Assembly: GCA_016871805.1 (NCBI GenBank)
Contig: VHCG01000028.1
Location: 1-52,521 of the forward strand
Direction of reading: 5' to 3'
DNA length: 52,521 bases
Source: Verrucomicrobiota bacterium
Lineage (GTDB): Bacteria > Verrucomicrobiota > Verrucomicrobiia > Limisphaerales > UBA9464
In this document: positions 17,267 to 26,296 of the stretch, piece by piece
Position numbering within the stretch: position 1 is the first letter of the stretch
Layout of the letters: each line of letters starts with the position of its first letter
Position numbers and translations under genes: made by a program
The notes under the pieces: generated by a model
What the model was told of the DNA's origin: nothing
The model's input: only the letters and a program-made list of their open reading frames with translations
Databases searched by the model: none

Positions 17267-18286
17267 ATGGAGCTGCTTGGCGACAGCACGGCTGACGACA
17301 CCCGGGAGTTCCTTGGGTTTGAGATCGTCGACATCTTCCAGCAGCCGACGGCCGAGGAGCAGACGGCCTATCTCGGGGACAAGTTGACCGCCTATGCCGA
17401 TGGTACCTCCGATGCCGCACTGACGCCCGAGCCGCTCCAGGCAACCCTGAACAGCAGCTACGTCTATCAGGACGCCTCCGGTTCCACCGGGCGGACCGAA
17501 TACTACGCTGCGGAACTGACCGACAATCCGAACGACGTGCTCGTCTACTGGATGGAGTCGGGCGAGGTCGGCCTCCAATGGCCCCTGATCTACAAGCGGT
17601 ACACCCTTGTCTGGCCGGACGATCCGTCCCTCTACAGCCACTACCTGCGCCCGGCGGCCACATCGGCGAGCGATGCGGCACTGACTGCGGTCCAGCTTTC
17701 TGCCGACAACGTCCCGATCCTCCAATTCCAGGATCCCCTGGATTTTCCGCGAGCGTTCATCGACGAAACATCGCGGTTCTACACCTACCTCGACGCCTCC
17801 CAGCCCCAGCATCGGACCCTCCTCCGTCTCAGCGCCGGGACGACGATCGCCTTCGAGCGCATCTGGTCCAGTCTGAGCTCTCAGCTCGTACGAGGAACCA
17901 ATCCGGCCTTCGCCGATGTCAGTGGTGTCGTTCCCATGGGGGGGCGGCTGTCGGCGCTGAATCTGGACGGCACCGGCTATGGGCAACTTCCAGCTGGAAC
18001 CTACTTCAACGGGGGCAGCTACACTGTGGAGGCCTGGGTCAACCTGGCATCCTACGCCAACTGGTCCCGTTTGTTCGACTTCTCAAATGGTGCCGGGGGG
18101 GCTTCTCAAATGGTGCCGGGGTTCAGAACGTCCTCTTGGCGTTCTCGAGTGGAACCTCAGGCAATGTGGTTGGGGCGAATTATGCAGCTGGATCCTCCCA
18201 GCCTAACTGGGTCACCACCACGCTTCTCCCACTCAACCAGTGGAGTCATGTGGCCGTCGTCTTCGACGCCCCATCGTCGATTGTGA
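17267..18286 (+). CDS. giant exported protein, middle fragment (frame 2)
   Basis: The homologous part of this piece runs from 17231 to about 18101; the first ATG in frame is at 17267. It carries FLGFEIVDIFQQPTAEEQTA, a beta-rich middle with VLVYWMESGEVGLQWPLIYK and SLYSHYLRPAATSASDAAL, then the start of a LamG domain (GSYTVEAWVNLASYANWSRL). After the 23-base duplication at 18079-18121 the frame is lost and the remaining codons to 18286 are not protein-like. On its own the fragment has no start signal or signal peptide and would not make a functional protein. Confidence 0.7.
   Translation: MELLGDSTADDTREFLGFEIVDIFQQPTAEEQTAYLGDKLTAYADGTSDAALTPEPLQATLNSSYVYQDASGSTGRTEYYAAELTDNPNDVLVYWMESGEVGLQWPLIYKRYTLVWPDDPSLYSHYLRPAATSASDAALTAVQLSADNVPILQFQDPLDFPRAFIDETSRFYTYLDASQPQHRTLLRLSAGTTIAFERIWSSLSSQLVRGTNPAFADVSGVVPMGGRLSALNLDGTGYGQLPAGTYFNGGSYTVEAWVNLASYANWSRLFDFSNGAGGASQMVPGFRTSSWRSRVEPQAMWLGRIMQLDPPSLTGSPPRFSHSTSGVMWPSSSTPHRRL
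18079..18121 (+). repeat. 23-base-offset tandem duplication causing frameshift
   Basis: CTTCTCAAATGGTGCCGGGG occurs at 18079-18098 and again at 18102-18121, separated by GGG. The 23-base offset shifts the frame by +2. Together with the 13-base duplication upstream the total is 36 bases, so fragments 1 and 3 of the giant gene are again in the same frame. Removing one copy gives FDFSNGAGVQNVLLAF, a continuous LamG strand. Confidence 0.85.
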
Positions 18287-21200
18287 CCCTGTATGTGAAC
18301 GGGGTGAAAGCCTACAGCGCCACCACAGGCGCTCCGCAGAACGTCAATCGGACCCTCAACTACGTGGGTAAGTCGGCCTGGTCAGCCGATGCATTGGCCA
18401 ACGGCCAGATCGACAGCTTCCGGATCTGGAGCTCGGCTCGCTCGGTCTCCGACCTGACCTCCGGGATGACGGTCAGCGCCTATCCGTCCGGGACCTCGGG
18501 GCTGCTGGTCCAGTTTGCCTTCGATGAAGGCGGGGCGGTTGCCTATGACAGCAGCGGCAACAACAACCACATGACCCTCTACGGGGGGGCCAAGCTGACG
18601 TCCTCGAGCGTTGCCCGCAGCAGTGCCCCCCGGTACCTGTACCAGACCGCCTACGTGGGCGACCGGATTGGTGCCCCGATTGGGGAGCAGGGCAACGGGG
18701 CCACCGACTACCTCGCAGGCTACATCCAGCAGACGTCCGGCACCTCCTTTCACCCGTCAGCCTACCAGGACCCCTTTGCCGTGGGCTTCGACAAGGCGAA
18801 GCTCGGTGCGATCATCCCGGTCAACGCCATCCCGAACTCCAATCAGCTCGAGGTCTGGTGGTTCCGCAAGAGCGCCACCAATTCGGTCAAGAACGAGGTC
18901 AACGGGTTCAAGCCGGTCTACTGGCCCTCGGTCATCGCACGGTATTCGTTGGCGTGGCCGGACAGCACCGCCAGCCAGATCGTCCTCGCCAGCAATGCGG
19001 GGAGCGGTGGGCTGCCTAGTCTTCAAGCCAAGGGGGTCATCTACACCCAGAACGATGCGACCCAGCTCGGTTACAATCCCAACGAGGAACATGGGTTGAT
19101 GATCGGCGGGCAGGCCTACGCGCTCCGGGATGACCTGAACGTTGTGAGCGGCTCGGGCTACTCGTCCCAACCCTACGTACTGATCGACTACACCGAGGCC
19201 GATGGCCGTCCGGCGATGAAGGCCTTCAAGGTGCTGCGTGAGGATCCGACGCGTGGACTCGTCTTCGACTACGTGGCCGAGGCCGGCAAGCAGCTCCAGG
19301 CCCCCATGCCGCTGCCGATCCTACCCCAGCCGCTTCAGACCATCACCAATGTCGCGGCCGGGACGACCACCTACTACACGACCAACTACAACGCCGAGAT
19401 CGTGGGGACGACCGGGGACCTCCCCGTTGGCTGGAGCGCCTCGGAGTCCACGGGGCCCTACGGATACTATCCGTCCTTCACCTATCGGGATCGCAAGAAC
19501 GCCTTCTGGGTGATGCGCGGTCTGCATGCCGGCCTGCCTGCGCTCGCGGCCGGGACCTACTCCACCTCCGCGGGCACCTTCAACGCAACGGTCGCGGGTG
19601 GCGGCGCTCTGAATGCAGCCTCGACGAACTACATCCACACCTCCCGGCGGTTCGACACGCTTGTCGCATCGGTCTCCCCGTCGACGCCGCTTCCGAATGG
19701 AATCACCTTTGGACCGGTGCAGGATGGATTGGCGGTGTACGGAACCTGGACCGTCTCGAGCGGTGGACCCTACCAGTTGAGCATCAGCGATGGGGACGGC
19801 TCGGCGACCACCGTCAGCTTCTCGTTCAGCACCAGCAAGGGTTCCCAGGGGGCCATGCTGATCAACGGATTCACGGGACGTCCTCCGTACCTGGCCCAGA
19901 CGGCGACGAACACGAATTCGTTCACGATGCGGTTCTTCTATCGAACCCAGGATGGGTTTGCCTGGCCCGGCTATGCAAATCCTCCGTCGGTCGGAACGAT
20001 TGTTCCGTATCTACGTCCGATCAGTTCGGGCGTGTATTCCGGTTCGGGTGACGGGCCAACGCAATCGGCGCTTCCCATCGTCTATCGTCCGACGTGGCCC
20101 GCCTCGGTTCCTGCCGTCGACTTCGGCGAGACCCTTACCGTGGCGAGCAAGGGGCGCCCGGCCATCCGGGGGCAGAGCAGCGCAAATGTCGTCTACCAGC
20201 AATCGATCGCGCTGGCCCCGAGTTCGCGGTCCAGCTACCCGGCGGTCACCCTCCATGATCCGACGCGGCAGAAAACCTATGCACTGAAGTCGAACACCAG
20301 TGATGGGCTTACCCAGATCCCAGGTGGGGTCTATACGCAGAATTATGAGGGCAAGATCTACTTCCCAAATCTGCCTCCGCACCTCGCGAATCGGTTCTAC
20401 TTTGATCCCAATCTAAGCACGCAAGGCAGCCTGGTGTTCAAGGGTGAGTTCAAGGATGAGCCCACGGGTGAGAAGTATGTCCAATTGAACGCACTGGGGT
20501 CCCTGGATCTCTCGACCCTCAAGGGTCTATGCCCGGCGACCGATCCCGACAAGACCCGCTGGGATGCGGCGGTCAACGGCCTTTCGGTCACGGTCGACAC
20601 CTACTACGAGAACCCCCAGATCCCCGGTCAGTACATCGTCAATCCGATACAGAGCGTCAGCCGTGGGATCTCCGATCTGGTCACCATCACGAACATCAAC
20701 ACGCCGGTGGACAGCTATGCGTTGACCGCGGCTGGTCCGGGGCAGGGATTTGTCACCCTCGTAGTGGGGGATGGCACGGCCTTCACGCCGCCGTCCGAGC
20801 CAGTGTCCCTGTACGTCCTTCGTGTGACCGGAAGCCTCCATCCGGGTGAGGTAAAGATCATCCCGTCCGACAATCCCCTCAGTGAGCTCATCTCCTTCGA
20901 GCACACGGGGGACCTTGCTGCGAGGACGGCGGACTATGAGTACGAATGGAAGATCTCGCCGCCGGTTGATGGCTTCCCACCGTTGTCGGATGCCACTATG
21001 AGCCGGTATCAGGCCCTGACGAACGGAATGGATGTTCCCAGATACACCCTGGGCACCAGTGGCGTCCTTGTGCTCTCCGACAACTGGCTGGTGATGCGCT
21101 ACCGAGCCAAGAATCCGTCCCATCCCCTCTACAACCAGTGGTCCTCGTGGAGCAATCCGCAGTTTGCCGAGGGGTATGTGAAGCGGGTCCTGAGCGGCAT

Positions 21201-24200
21201 CAATCCGTTCAACCAGCGGACCTCCGATCTCAACAACAACGCGGTCAACACCGGAGCCAGCATGCTGACCCAGGCGGGCAAGCGGTATGAGGGCGATATC
21301 GCACTCAACCAGGACACGCTGAACAGCTACGGGTTGATCGAGATCTACGAGACTGTCCTGAAGCGCTCCCGCAACCTGAGCATCGACGCGGGCATCAACT
21401 ACGGTCCGGCCAACGATTCGCTCCTCCTTGCAGCTGGCTATCTGAGCGACCTCTACAAGATCGTCGCCGACGAGGCCTCCGACGACGCGGACAACCCGAC
21501 CATTGGTATTGGCACCAAGGACAAGACCTACGGGGACATCTCGACAGCCCTGTTCTCCTTCAAGGGTCAGATGGCGACGCTCCTCGATGAGGAACTGGGC
21601 CTGCTTCGTGGACGTGATGACGTGGCCATGCCAGGGGTGCAGACGGCCCCGGTCTACAATCGCTTGGTTTGGAACTACACGGGCGGCATCGATTCCGGCG
21701 AGATGATCTACGCGCTGAACTACAACATCCTCGACCAGAACCAGGATGGTAAGGCGGACGCATCGGACGCGTCGGTGCTCTATCCGCAGGGACATGGCGA
21801 TGCCTATGGCCACTACCTAACATCACTTACGGGCTATTATTCCCTGTTGATGAATCCGAACTTCGACTGGGTACCGCGGGTCCAGTCGACTGACGTCCTG
21901 GGCATGCCCGTGACTGTGGGCTACATGGATGAACGCAAGCTCGCCTCCGCGGCGGCCTCGGTGGCGAGCACTGGCTTGAGGATCTTCGACCTCGTCTGGA
22001 GGAAGACCTATGTGCCGGATCCGGCCAGCAGTTGGGAGCCGTTCTCGACCAACCGCGTCTCGACCCGCACCGTGACGGATGGTGGCAACGTGGTGAACGT
22101 GGTCCGCGAATGGGGCATGGATCAGTGGGCCTCCCGCGTCGGACAGGGTGCGCTGGTCAACTGGGTCATCGCCAATGCGATCCTGCCTGACGTGGATCCA
22201 GACCCAAGCCACGAGGGGATCCAGAAGGTGGACCGGACGACGGTGCCGGAGCTCAACGAAATCGTCTCGACCGCGAATGATCTCCAGGCGGCCATGGACA
22301 ACGCCGAGGGGCGTCTTTCGCCGCTCAGCGTGACCCAGGGAAGCATCGCCTTTGACCTCAATCCGGCACTGGTGACAGGGGACCACCCGAAGGGACATTT
22401 CGAGCAGATCTACGAGCGCACGAAGCTGGCTCTCCAGAATGCGATGGCGGCCTTTGATGATGCCAAGGACATCACCCGCCTGATGCGCTCCGAAGGGGAT
22501 TCGCTGGCAGATGTCCAGGCCCAGAACGCCCAGCAGGAGATGACCTTCACCAACGCGCTCATCGAGATCTATGGAACGCCGTATCCGGACGACAAGGGGC
22601 CGGGTAAGACATACTCTCAGGACTACGACGGTCCGGATCTCTACCACTACATGTACGTGGAGACTCCTGAATTGGTCTTCCCAGGAATTCTCGATCCGAC
22701 TCAGGCGAAGACCATCCGGATCGACGTCCAGACACTTCCGCAGGGATGGATCAGTGGGCTCGAGGCGAAGCCGGAGAGTTTCGACTTCCTGCAGCTCAAC
22801 GATGACGGGACCGGCAGCGACCCCCGATCGTCCACCAACTACGTGGAGTACATCCTCAGTCCCCATGGGTATTTCGGGAAGCCCTCGTCCTGGACCGGCA
22901 AACGCTCGAGTCCTGGACAGCTCCAGCAGGCGATCTCGGAACAGATCATGGCTCGCGCCGCATTGCTTCAGGCGTTGGACGACAGTGTCCGAGCCAAGGT
23001 CGCACTGGATGGCATGATCCGGATGCGACAGGCGCTGGTGGAGGCCGAGGCACAGGTCGACCAGTTGACCCAGGGTCTGGACGAGGCCGATCAGCTGATC
23101 AACCAGATCGAGCAGGCCGCAGAGATCTTCTCAAAAGTACAGGACGGAATCTCGGAGGCAGCGAAGTTGGCCGCCGATGCGGCCTCGATCTCGTTGCCAT
23201 CGTCATTCATTGCCGGGTTGTCGGTCGGTGGAGACCTCACCTCGGTTGGACGCGGACTCCTGAAGGGAGCCACGGTGGCGATCGAAAACAGCACCACGGC
23301 GATCTCAATCGCCCGCGAGGCGGTGGCGGCCGCCCGCGAGGCCCAGGGAGCGGCCGACGCAATCGGCATCAATTATGGCCAGGTCAAGCCGCTGGAGAAG
23401 ACCGAGGATCAGCGGGCGGCCATGTACCAGCTGGAGCAGGCTCTGGTGGCGGTACAGGAGAAGACCTACGACATCAACCGGGCGCTCCAGCGCTATGATG
23501 ACGCCCAGCGCCATGTGGCAAGTCTAATGGCCAAGGGAAACCGGATCATGCAGATCCGCGAGAGTTCCCGTCAGCGCATGGCGGCCGTCATCCAGGGGTT
23601 CAGCACCCGGGACGCTGCATTCCGGTTGTTCCGCAACGAGAAGCTTGAGCGGTACAAGACCCTGTTCGACCTCACCTCACGCTATGCGCTGTTGGCGGCC
23701 AACGCCTACGACTACGACACAGGCCTCCTCGGGACCGATGAAGGGAAGGGGTTTGTCAGCCAGATCATCAACAGCCGGGCGTTGGGCGTGATTCGCAATG
23801 GGGAACCCCAATTTGCTGGAAGCAATACCGGGGACCCGGGCATCTCAAGCGCGCTGGCAGAGATGAAGGCCGACTACGACGTCCTCAAGAGCCGTCTGAG
23901 TTTCAACTCCCCCGATGGCTATACGACCCTCGCGTCGCTGCGCACCGGAAACCTCCGGATTCTGCCCGACACGAATGGGCTCTCCGCGTGGCAGGACTAT
24001 CTCCAGGGCAGCATGGTCAACAACATCCTGGATGACTCCGATGTCCGGCGGTACTGCCAGCAGGCCGACCGGGGCGACAGTCTTCCTGTCCCGGGGCTCA
24101 TCCTCACGTTTGCCACCACCATCACTCCCGGACAGAACGTGTTCGGGCAGTCCCTCGCCGCCGGTGACGCCGCGTTCCACCGGAGCTCCTTCGCCACAAA

Positions 24201-24762
24201 GATCCATTCGGTGGGTGTGGCGTTCGAGGGATACCGTGGGATGGCCATTCCGGGACAGAACAACACGGGCGACCCGAGCCTCTCGTTCCTCGATCCGCAG
24301 GCCCTCGCTTCGAATCCCTACGTGTATCTGATCCCGGTCGGTGCCGACATCATGCGGAGCCCGCCTTTGGGGGATCAGAGCACCCTGCGTCAGTGGAAGG
24401 TCGACGACGTGGCAATTCCACTGCCCTTCAATATCGGCGCGTCGGGTTTCTCCGGAAAACCCTTCTACCAGTCGGCGGATTCGCTCACGGAACCGTTGTT
24501 CGTGATCCGGAAGCACCAGGCATTTCGTCCCGTGGACAGCATCAGCCAGTTCTCGGCCAACGCCTACTTTGGCAGCTCGCTCCAGTTCTCGCAGTTCACC
24601 AACCGCCGGCTGATTGGTCGGTCGGTCTGGAATACTCAGTGGAAGCTCGTCATTCCGGCAGATTCGCTGCTCGCGGATCCGAAGGAGGGACTCGCGCGCT
24701 TCATCCAGACCGTCACCGACATCAAGCTGCAGTTCACCACCTACTCGTACTCGGGCAACTAG
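18103..24762 (+). CDS. giant exported protein, 3' fragment (LamG, helical region, TcA-like C-terminus)
   Basis: About 2,219 residues in frame 1. In the numbering of the restored protein, LamG covers about 575-715 (HVAVVFDAPSSIVTLYVNG, QIDSFRIWSSARS). Long beta-rich stretches follow to about 1,600. A region of conserved look comes next (INPFNQRTSDLNN, QAGKRYEGDIALNQDTLNSY) and includes the calcium-type loop DQNQDGKADASD near 1,808. From about 2,198 to 2,430 the chain is helical with heptad-like Ala/Leu/Gln spacing (QQAISEQIMARAALLQALDD, AEAQVDQLTQGLDEADQLIN). It then has SRYALLAANAYDYDTG, MKADYDVLKSRLS and TKIHSVGVAFEGYRG, and ends VTDIKLQFTTYSYSGN. This order of helical hairpins, then beta sandwich, then a DIxL..TY end resembles the pore and TcB-binding part of Tc-toxin A subunits; that likeness is my inference. 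An exported surface or adhesive role is the other option. Confidence 0.7.
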   Translation, partial: FSNGAGVQNVLLAFSSGTSGNVVGANYAAGSSQPNWVTTTLLPLNQWSHVAVVFDAPSSIVTLYVNGVKAYSATTGAPQNVNRTLNYVGKSAWSADALANGQIDSFRIWSSARSVSDLTSGMTVSAYPSGTSGLLVQFAFDEGGAVAYDSSGNNNHMTLYGGAKLTSSSVARSSAPRYLYQTAYVGDRIGAPIGEQGNGATDYLAGYIQQTSGTSFHPSAYQDPFAVGFDKAKLGAIIPVNAIPNSNQLEVWWFRKSATNSVKNEVNGFKPVYWPSVIARYSLAWPDSTASQIVLASNAGSGGLPSLQAKGVIYTQNDATQLGYNPNEEHGLMIGGQAYALRDDLNVVSGSGYSSQPYVLIDYTEADGRPAMKAFKVLREDPTRGLVFDYVAEAGKQLQAPMPLPILPQPLQTITNVAAGTTTYYTTNYNAEIVGTTGDLPVGWSASESTGPYGYYPSFTYRDRKNAFWVMRGLHAGLPALAAGTYSTSAGTFNATVAGGGALNAASTNYIHTSRRFDTLVASVSPSTPLPNGITFGPVQDGLAVYGTWTVSSGGPYQLSISDGDGSATTVSFSFSTSKGSQGAMLINGFTGRPPYLAQTATNTNSFTMRFFYRTQDGFAWPGYANPPSVGTIVPYLRPISSGVYSGSGDGPTQSALPIVYRPTWPASVPAVDFGETLTVASKGRPAIRGQSSANVVYQQSIALAPSSRSSYPAVTLHDPTRQKTYALKSNTSDGLTQIPGGVYTQNYEGKIYFPNLPPHLANRFYFDPNLSTQGSLVFKGEFKDEPTGEKYVQLNALGSLDLSTLKGLCPATDPDKTRWDAAVNGLSVTVDTYYENPQIPGQYIVNPIQSVSRGISDLVTITNINTPVDSYALTAAGPGQGFVTLVVGDGTAFTPPSEPVSLYVLRVTGSLHPGEVKIIPSDNPLSELISFEHTGDLAARTADYEYEWKISPPVDGFPPLSDATMSRYQALTNGMDVPRYTLGTSGVLVLSDNWLVMRYRAKNPSHPLYNQWSSWSNPQFAEGYVKRVLSGINPFNQRTSDLNNNAVNTGASMLTQAGKRYEGDIALNQDTLNSYGLIEIYETVLKRSRNLSIDAGINYGPANDSLLLAAGYLSDLYKIVADEASDDADNPTIGIGTKDKTYGDISTALFSFKGQMATLLDEELGLLRGRDDVAMPGVQTAPVYNRLVWNYTGGIDSGEMIYALNYNILDQNQDGKADASDASVLYPQGHGDAYGHYLTSLTGYYSLLMNPNFDWVPRVQSTDVLGMPVTVGYMDERKLASAAASVASTGLRIFDLVWRKTYVPDPASSWEPFSTNRVSTRTVTDGGNVVNVVREWGMDQWASRVGQGALVNWVIANAILPDVDPDPSHEGIQKVDRTTVPELNEIVSTANDLQAAMDNAEGRLSPLSVTQGSIAFDLNPALVTGDHPKGHFEQIYERTKLALQNAMAAFDDAKDITRLMRSEGDSLADVQAQNAQQEMTFTNALIEIYGTPYPDDKGPGKTYSQDYDGPDLYHYMYVETPELVFPGILDPTQAKTIRIDVQTLPQGWISGLEAKPESFDFLQLNDDGTGSDPRSSTNYVEYILSPHGYFGKPSSWTGKRSSPGQLQQAISEQIMARAALLQALDDSVRAKVALDGMIRMRQALVEAEAQVDQLTQGLDEADQLINQIEQAAEIFSKVQDGISEAAKLAADAASISLPSSFIAGLSVGGDLTSVGRGLLKGATVAIENSTTAISIAREAVAAAREAQGAADAIGINYGQVKPLEKTEDQRAAMYQLEQALVAVQEKTYDINRALQRYDDAQRHVASLMAKGNRIMQIRESSRQRMAAVIQGFSTRDAAFRLFRNEKLERYKTLFDLTSRYALLAANAYDYDTGLLGTDEGKGFVSQIINSRALGVIRNGEPQFAGSNTGDPGISSALAEMKADYDVLKSRLSFNSPDGYTTLASLRTGNLRILPDTNGLSAWQDYLQGSMVNNILDDSDVRRYCQQADRGDSLPVPGLILTFATTITPGQNVFGQSLAAGDAAFHRSSFATKIHSVGVAFEGYRGMAIPGQNNTGDPSLSFLDPQALASNPYVYLIPVGADIMRSPPLGDQSTLRQWKVDDVAIPLPFNIGASGFSGKPFYQSADSLTEPLFVIRKHQAFRPVDSISQFSANAYFGSSLQFSQFTNRRLIGRSVWNTQWKLVIPADSLLADPKEGLARFIQTVTDIKLQFTTYSYSGN

Positions 24763-24763
24763 G

Positions 24764-25636
24764 ATGAATCCTGCCACACCCATGCCATCGCAATCTTTCA
24801 TCCGGAGCCTCTCGGGCCTGGTACGTCTCGCGCTGCTCCTCCTGGGCGGAATGGCGTTGCTGCTCGTGTCGGTCGAGGCCTATCCGCCAGCCCCGCATCA
24901 CACCCTTCATGGCGTCCTCCGGGACGAGTACGGAACGCCCATCGACCTGACTGGTACCGAGATCATCCTTGAGACGTCCTCCGGCATCCGGATCAAAACG
25001 CTGGTGAATCCTGGGATCGAGACAGGTTCCAACTACCGGCTCGAGGTTCCGATGGATGCGGGACTCTTGTCCTCGGCCTACCAGCCGACCGCTCTTCGCC
25101 CCACGGTCCCGTTCCGGATCCGGGTCAAGGTCGGTGGAGCCACCTACCTTCCCATCGAGATGAAGGGGGATTACGCGAAATTGGGGAAACCCAGCGAGCG
25201 TACCCGCCTCAATCTCACACTGGGGGAGGATTCCGATGGGGACCTGTTGCCCGATGCGTGGGAACGTCTGGTCAATCCCGACATCAGCCAGGTGCATCCG
25301 AACGGGGATGCCGGCAACGGGATGACTTATCTTGATACCTACTATGTCGGCACCTACGTCGTGGATCCCAAGCAGGGATTCACCCTCGAGATGCGCGGCA
25401 TCCAGCAGGGTGCTGCCCAGTTGCAGTTTCTGGCCGTTACAGGGCGCGCCTACGTGGTCGAGGGCTCCAGCGATCTCAAGAGCTGGCAGCCTGTCTCGTT
25501 CCGGGTGAAGTCCGAGGGTGGTACTGCACCCCTGCGACGGACCTTCCAGACCTCGACCATTAAGCCGATCGATATCGAGGTTCCCGGAAACCAATCCGAT
25601 CAGCCCCTCAGCTATTTCCGGCTGATCCTTCAGTAG
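24764..25636 (+). CDS. exported protein with calcium-type DSDGD motif
   Basis: A 290-residue protein starting two bases after the giant gene (ATG 24764). It has a signal peptide with a long hydrophobic core (LVRLALLLLGGMALLLVSV). Residues about 40-140 form a beta-rich carboxypeptidase-regulatory-like module (TLHGVLRDEYGTPIDLTGTE). LGEDSDGDLLPDAWERLVN near 155 is a thrombospondin-type-3-like calcium loop, common as the linker before the C-terminal module of exported proteins in this phylum. The C-terminal 70 residues (FLAVTGRAYVVEGSSDLKSW ... YFRLILQ) match that recurrent module. It is the fourth gene of the operon and its spacing suggests coupled translation with the giant gene. Its function is unknown; a partner or anchor for the giant protein is an inference. 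Confidence 0.75.
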   Translation: MNPATPMPSQSFIRSLSGLVRLALLLLGGMALLLVSVEAYPPAPHHTLHGVLRDEYGTPIDLTGTEIILETSSGIRIKTLVNPGIETGSNYRLEVPMDAGLLSSAYQPTALRPTVPFRIRVKVGGATYLPIEMKGDYAKLGKPSERTRLNLTLGEDSDGDLLPDAWERLVNPDISQVHPNGDAGNGMTYLDTYYVGTYVVDPKQGFTLEMRGIQQGAAQLQFLAVTGRAYVVEGSSDLKSWQPVSFRVKSEGGTAPLRRTFQTSTIKPIDIEVPGNQSDQPLSYFRLILQ

Positions 25637-25648
25637 CACCAGTCCCCA

Positions 25649-26296
25649 ATGACCGGCTCACTTCCCATGGCAAAACAGCTCGGAAAGATCCGGGCTGTTG
25701 CCGTGACGCTTGTCGTCGTAGTGCTGACTTTTGGAGCCGTTCGGGAGGTGTTACTGCGGCGTTCCAAATCGGTAGGCTCGACTACCGTGACAGAGACGGT
25801 TTCCCGCGATTTGTTGGAACAGAGTGATGGCCGGTTCTTTCGGAGGGGAACCTCGAACACGTTCAACGGATGGATCACGGATCACTTTGAGAATGGGGAA
25901 GTCCGACTGAGATCGGCAGTTGTGGACGGTCGTCTGCATGGCATCTCGGAGGGGTGGTCCACCAACGGCGTTCGGAACCTTGAGGAGGACTTTCTGGATG
26001 GGCGACCGCACGGGCGCCGGACGACGTGGCACGCGAATGGCCAGAAGCGTTCGGAAGGTCAACTGGTCATGGGGCAGCAGGATGGTCTGTACCGCCTTTG
26101 GAATGAGGATGGAACCCTCTCGACTGAGGCATCATTTGCCATGGGTAAGCCCCACGGGACCTCTCGAATCTGGTATTCCAGTGGCTTCCTCAAATCGGAG
26201 GTTGTGATGGATCAGGGAACTCTCCTTTCCCGTCAGGATTTTCAGGATGGAGAACGTCCCGGTACAGCCATCTTGGCCGACCGAAACTCCCCATGA
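25649..26296 (+). CDS. membrane-anchored YwqK/MORN-like repeat protein
   Basis: A 215-residue protein (ATG 25649; an ATG at 25667 would remove 6 residues). One hydrophobic segment near residues 15-32 (AVAVTLVVVVLTFGAV) is probably an uncleaved anchor. The rest is a run of repeats with the pattern W-x-x-NG-x-x-x-x-E-x-x-F-x-x-G-x-x-H/D-G: ENGEVRLRSAVVDGRLHG, WSTNGVRNLEEDFLDGRPHG, WHANGQKRSEGQLVMGQQDG and WNEDGTLSTEASFAMGKPHG. These are the beta-hairpin repeats of YwqK-type proteins, which were named for an antitoxin role in Bacillus but occur widely in other settings. It starts 12 bases after the previous stop and its stop overlaps the next start (ATGA at 26293). Confidence 0.78.
   Translation: MTGSLPMAKQLGKIRAVAVTLVVVVLTFGAVREVLLRRSKSVGSTTVTETVSRDLLEQSDGRFFRRGTSNTFNGWITDHFENGEVRLRSAVVDGRLHGISEGWSTNGVRNLEEDFLDGRPHGRRTTWHANGQKRSEGQLVMGQQDGLYRLWNEDGTLSTEASFAMGKPHGTSRIWYSSGFLKSEVVMDQGTLLSRQDFQDGERPGTAILADRNSP

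Noticed and set aside
16279..24762. Three separate genes for the giant protein
   Set aside because: The joins are explained exactly by two duplications whose removal gives continuous LamG and flanking sequence, and only the first piece has a signal peptide. One interrupted gene is better supported.
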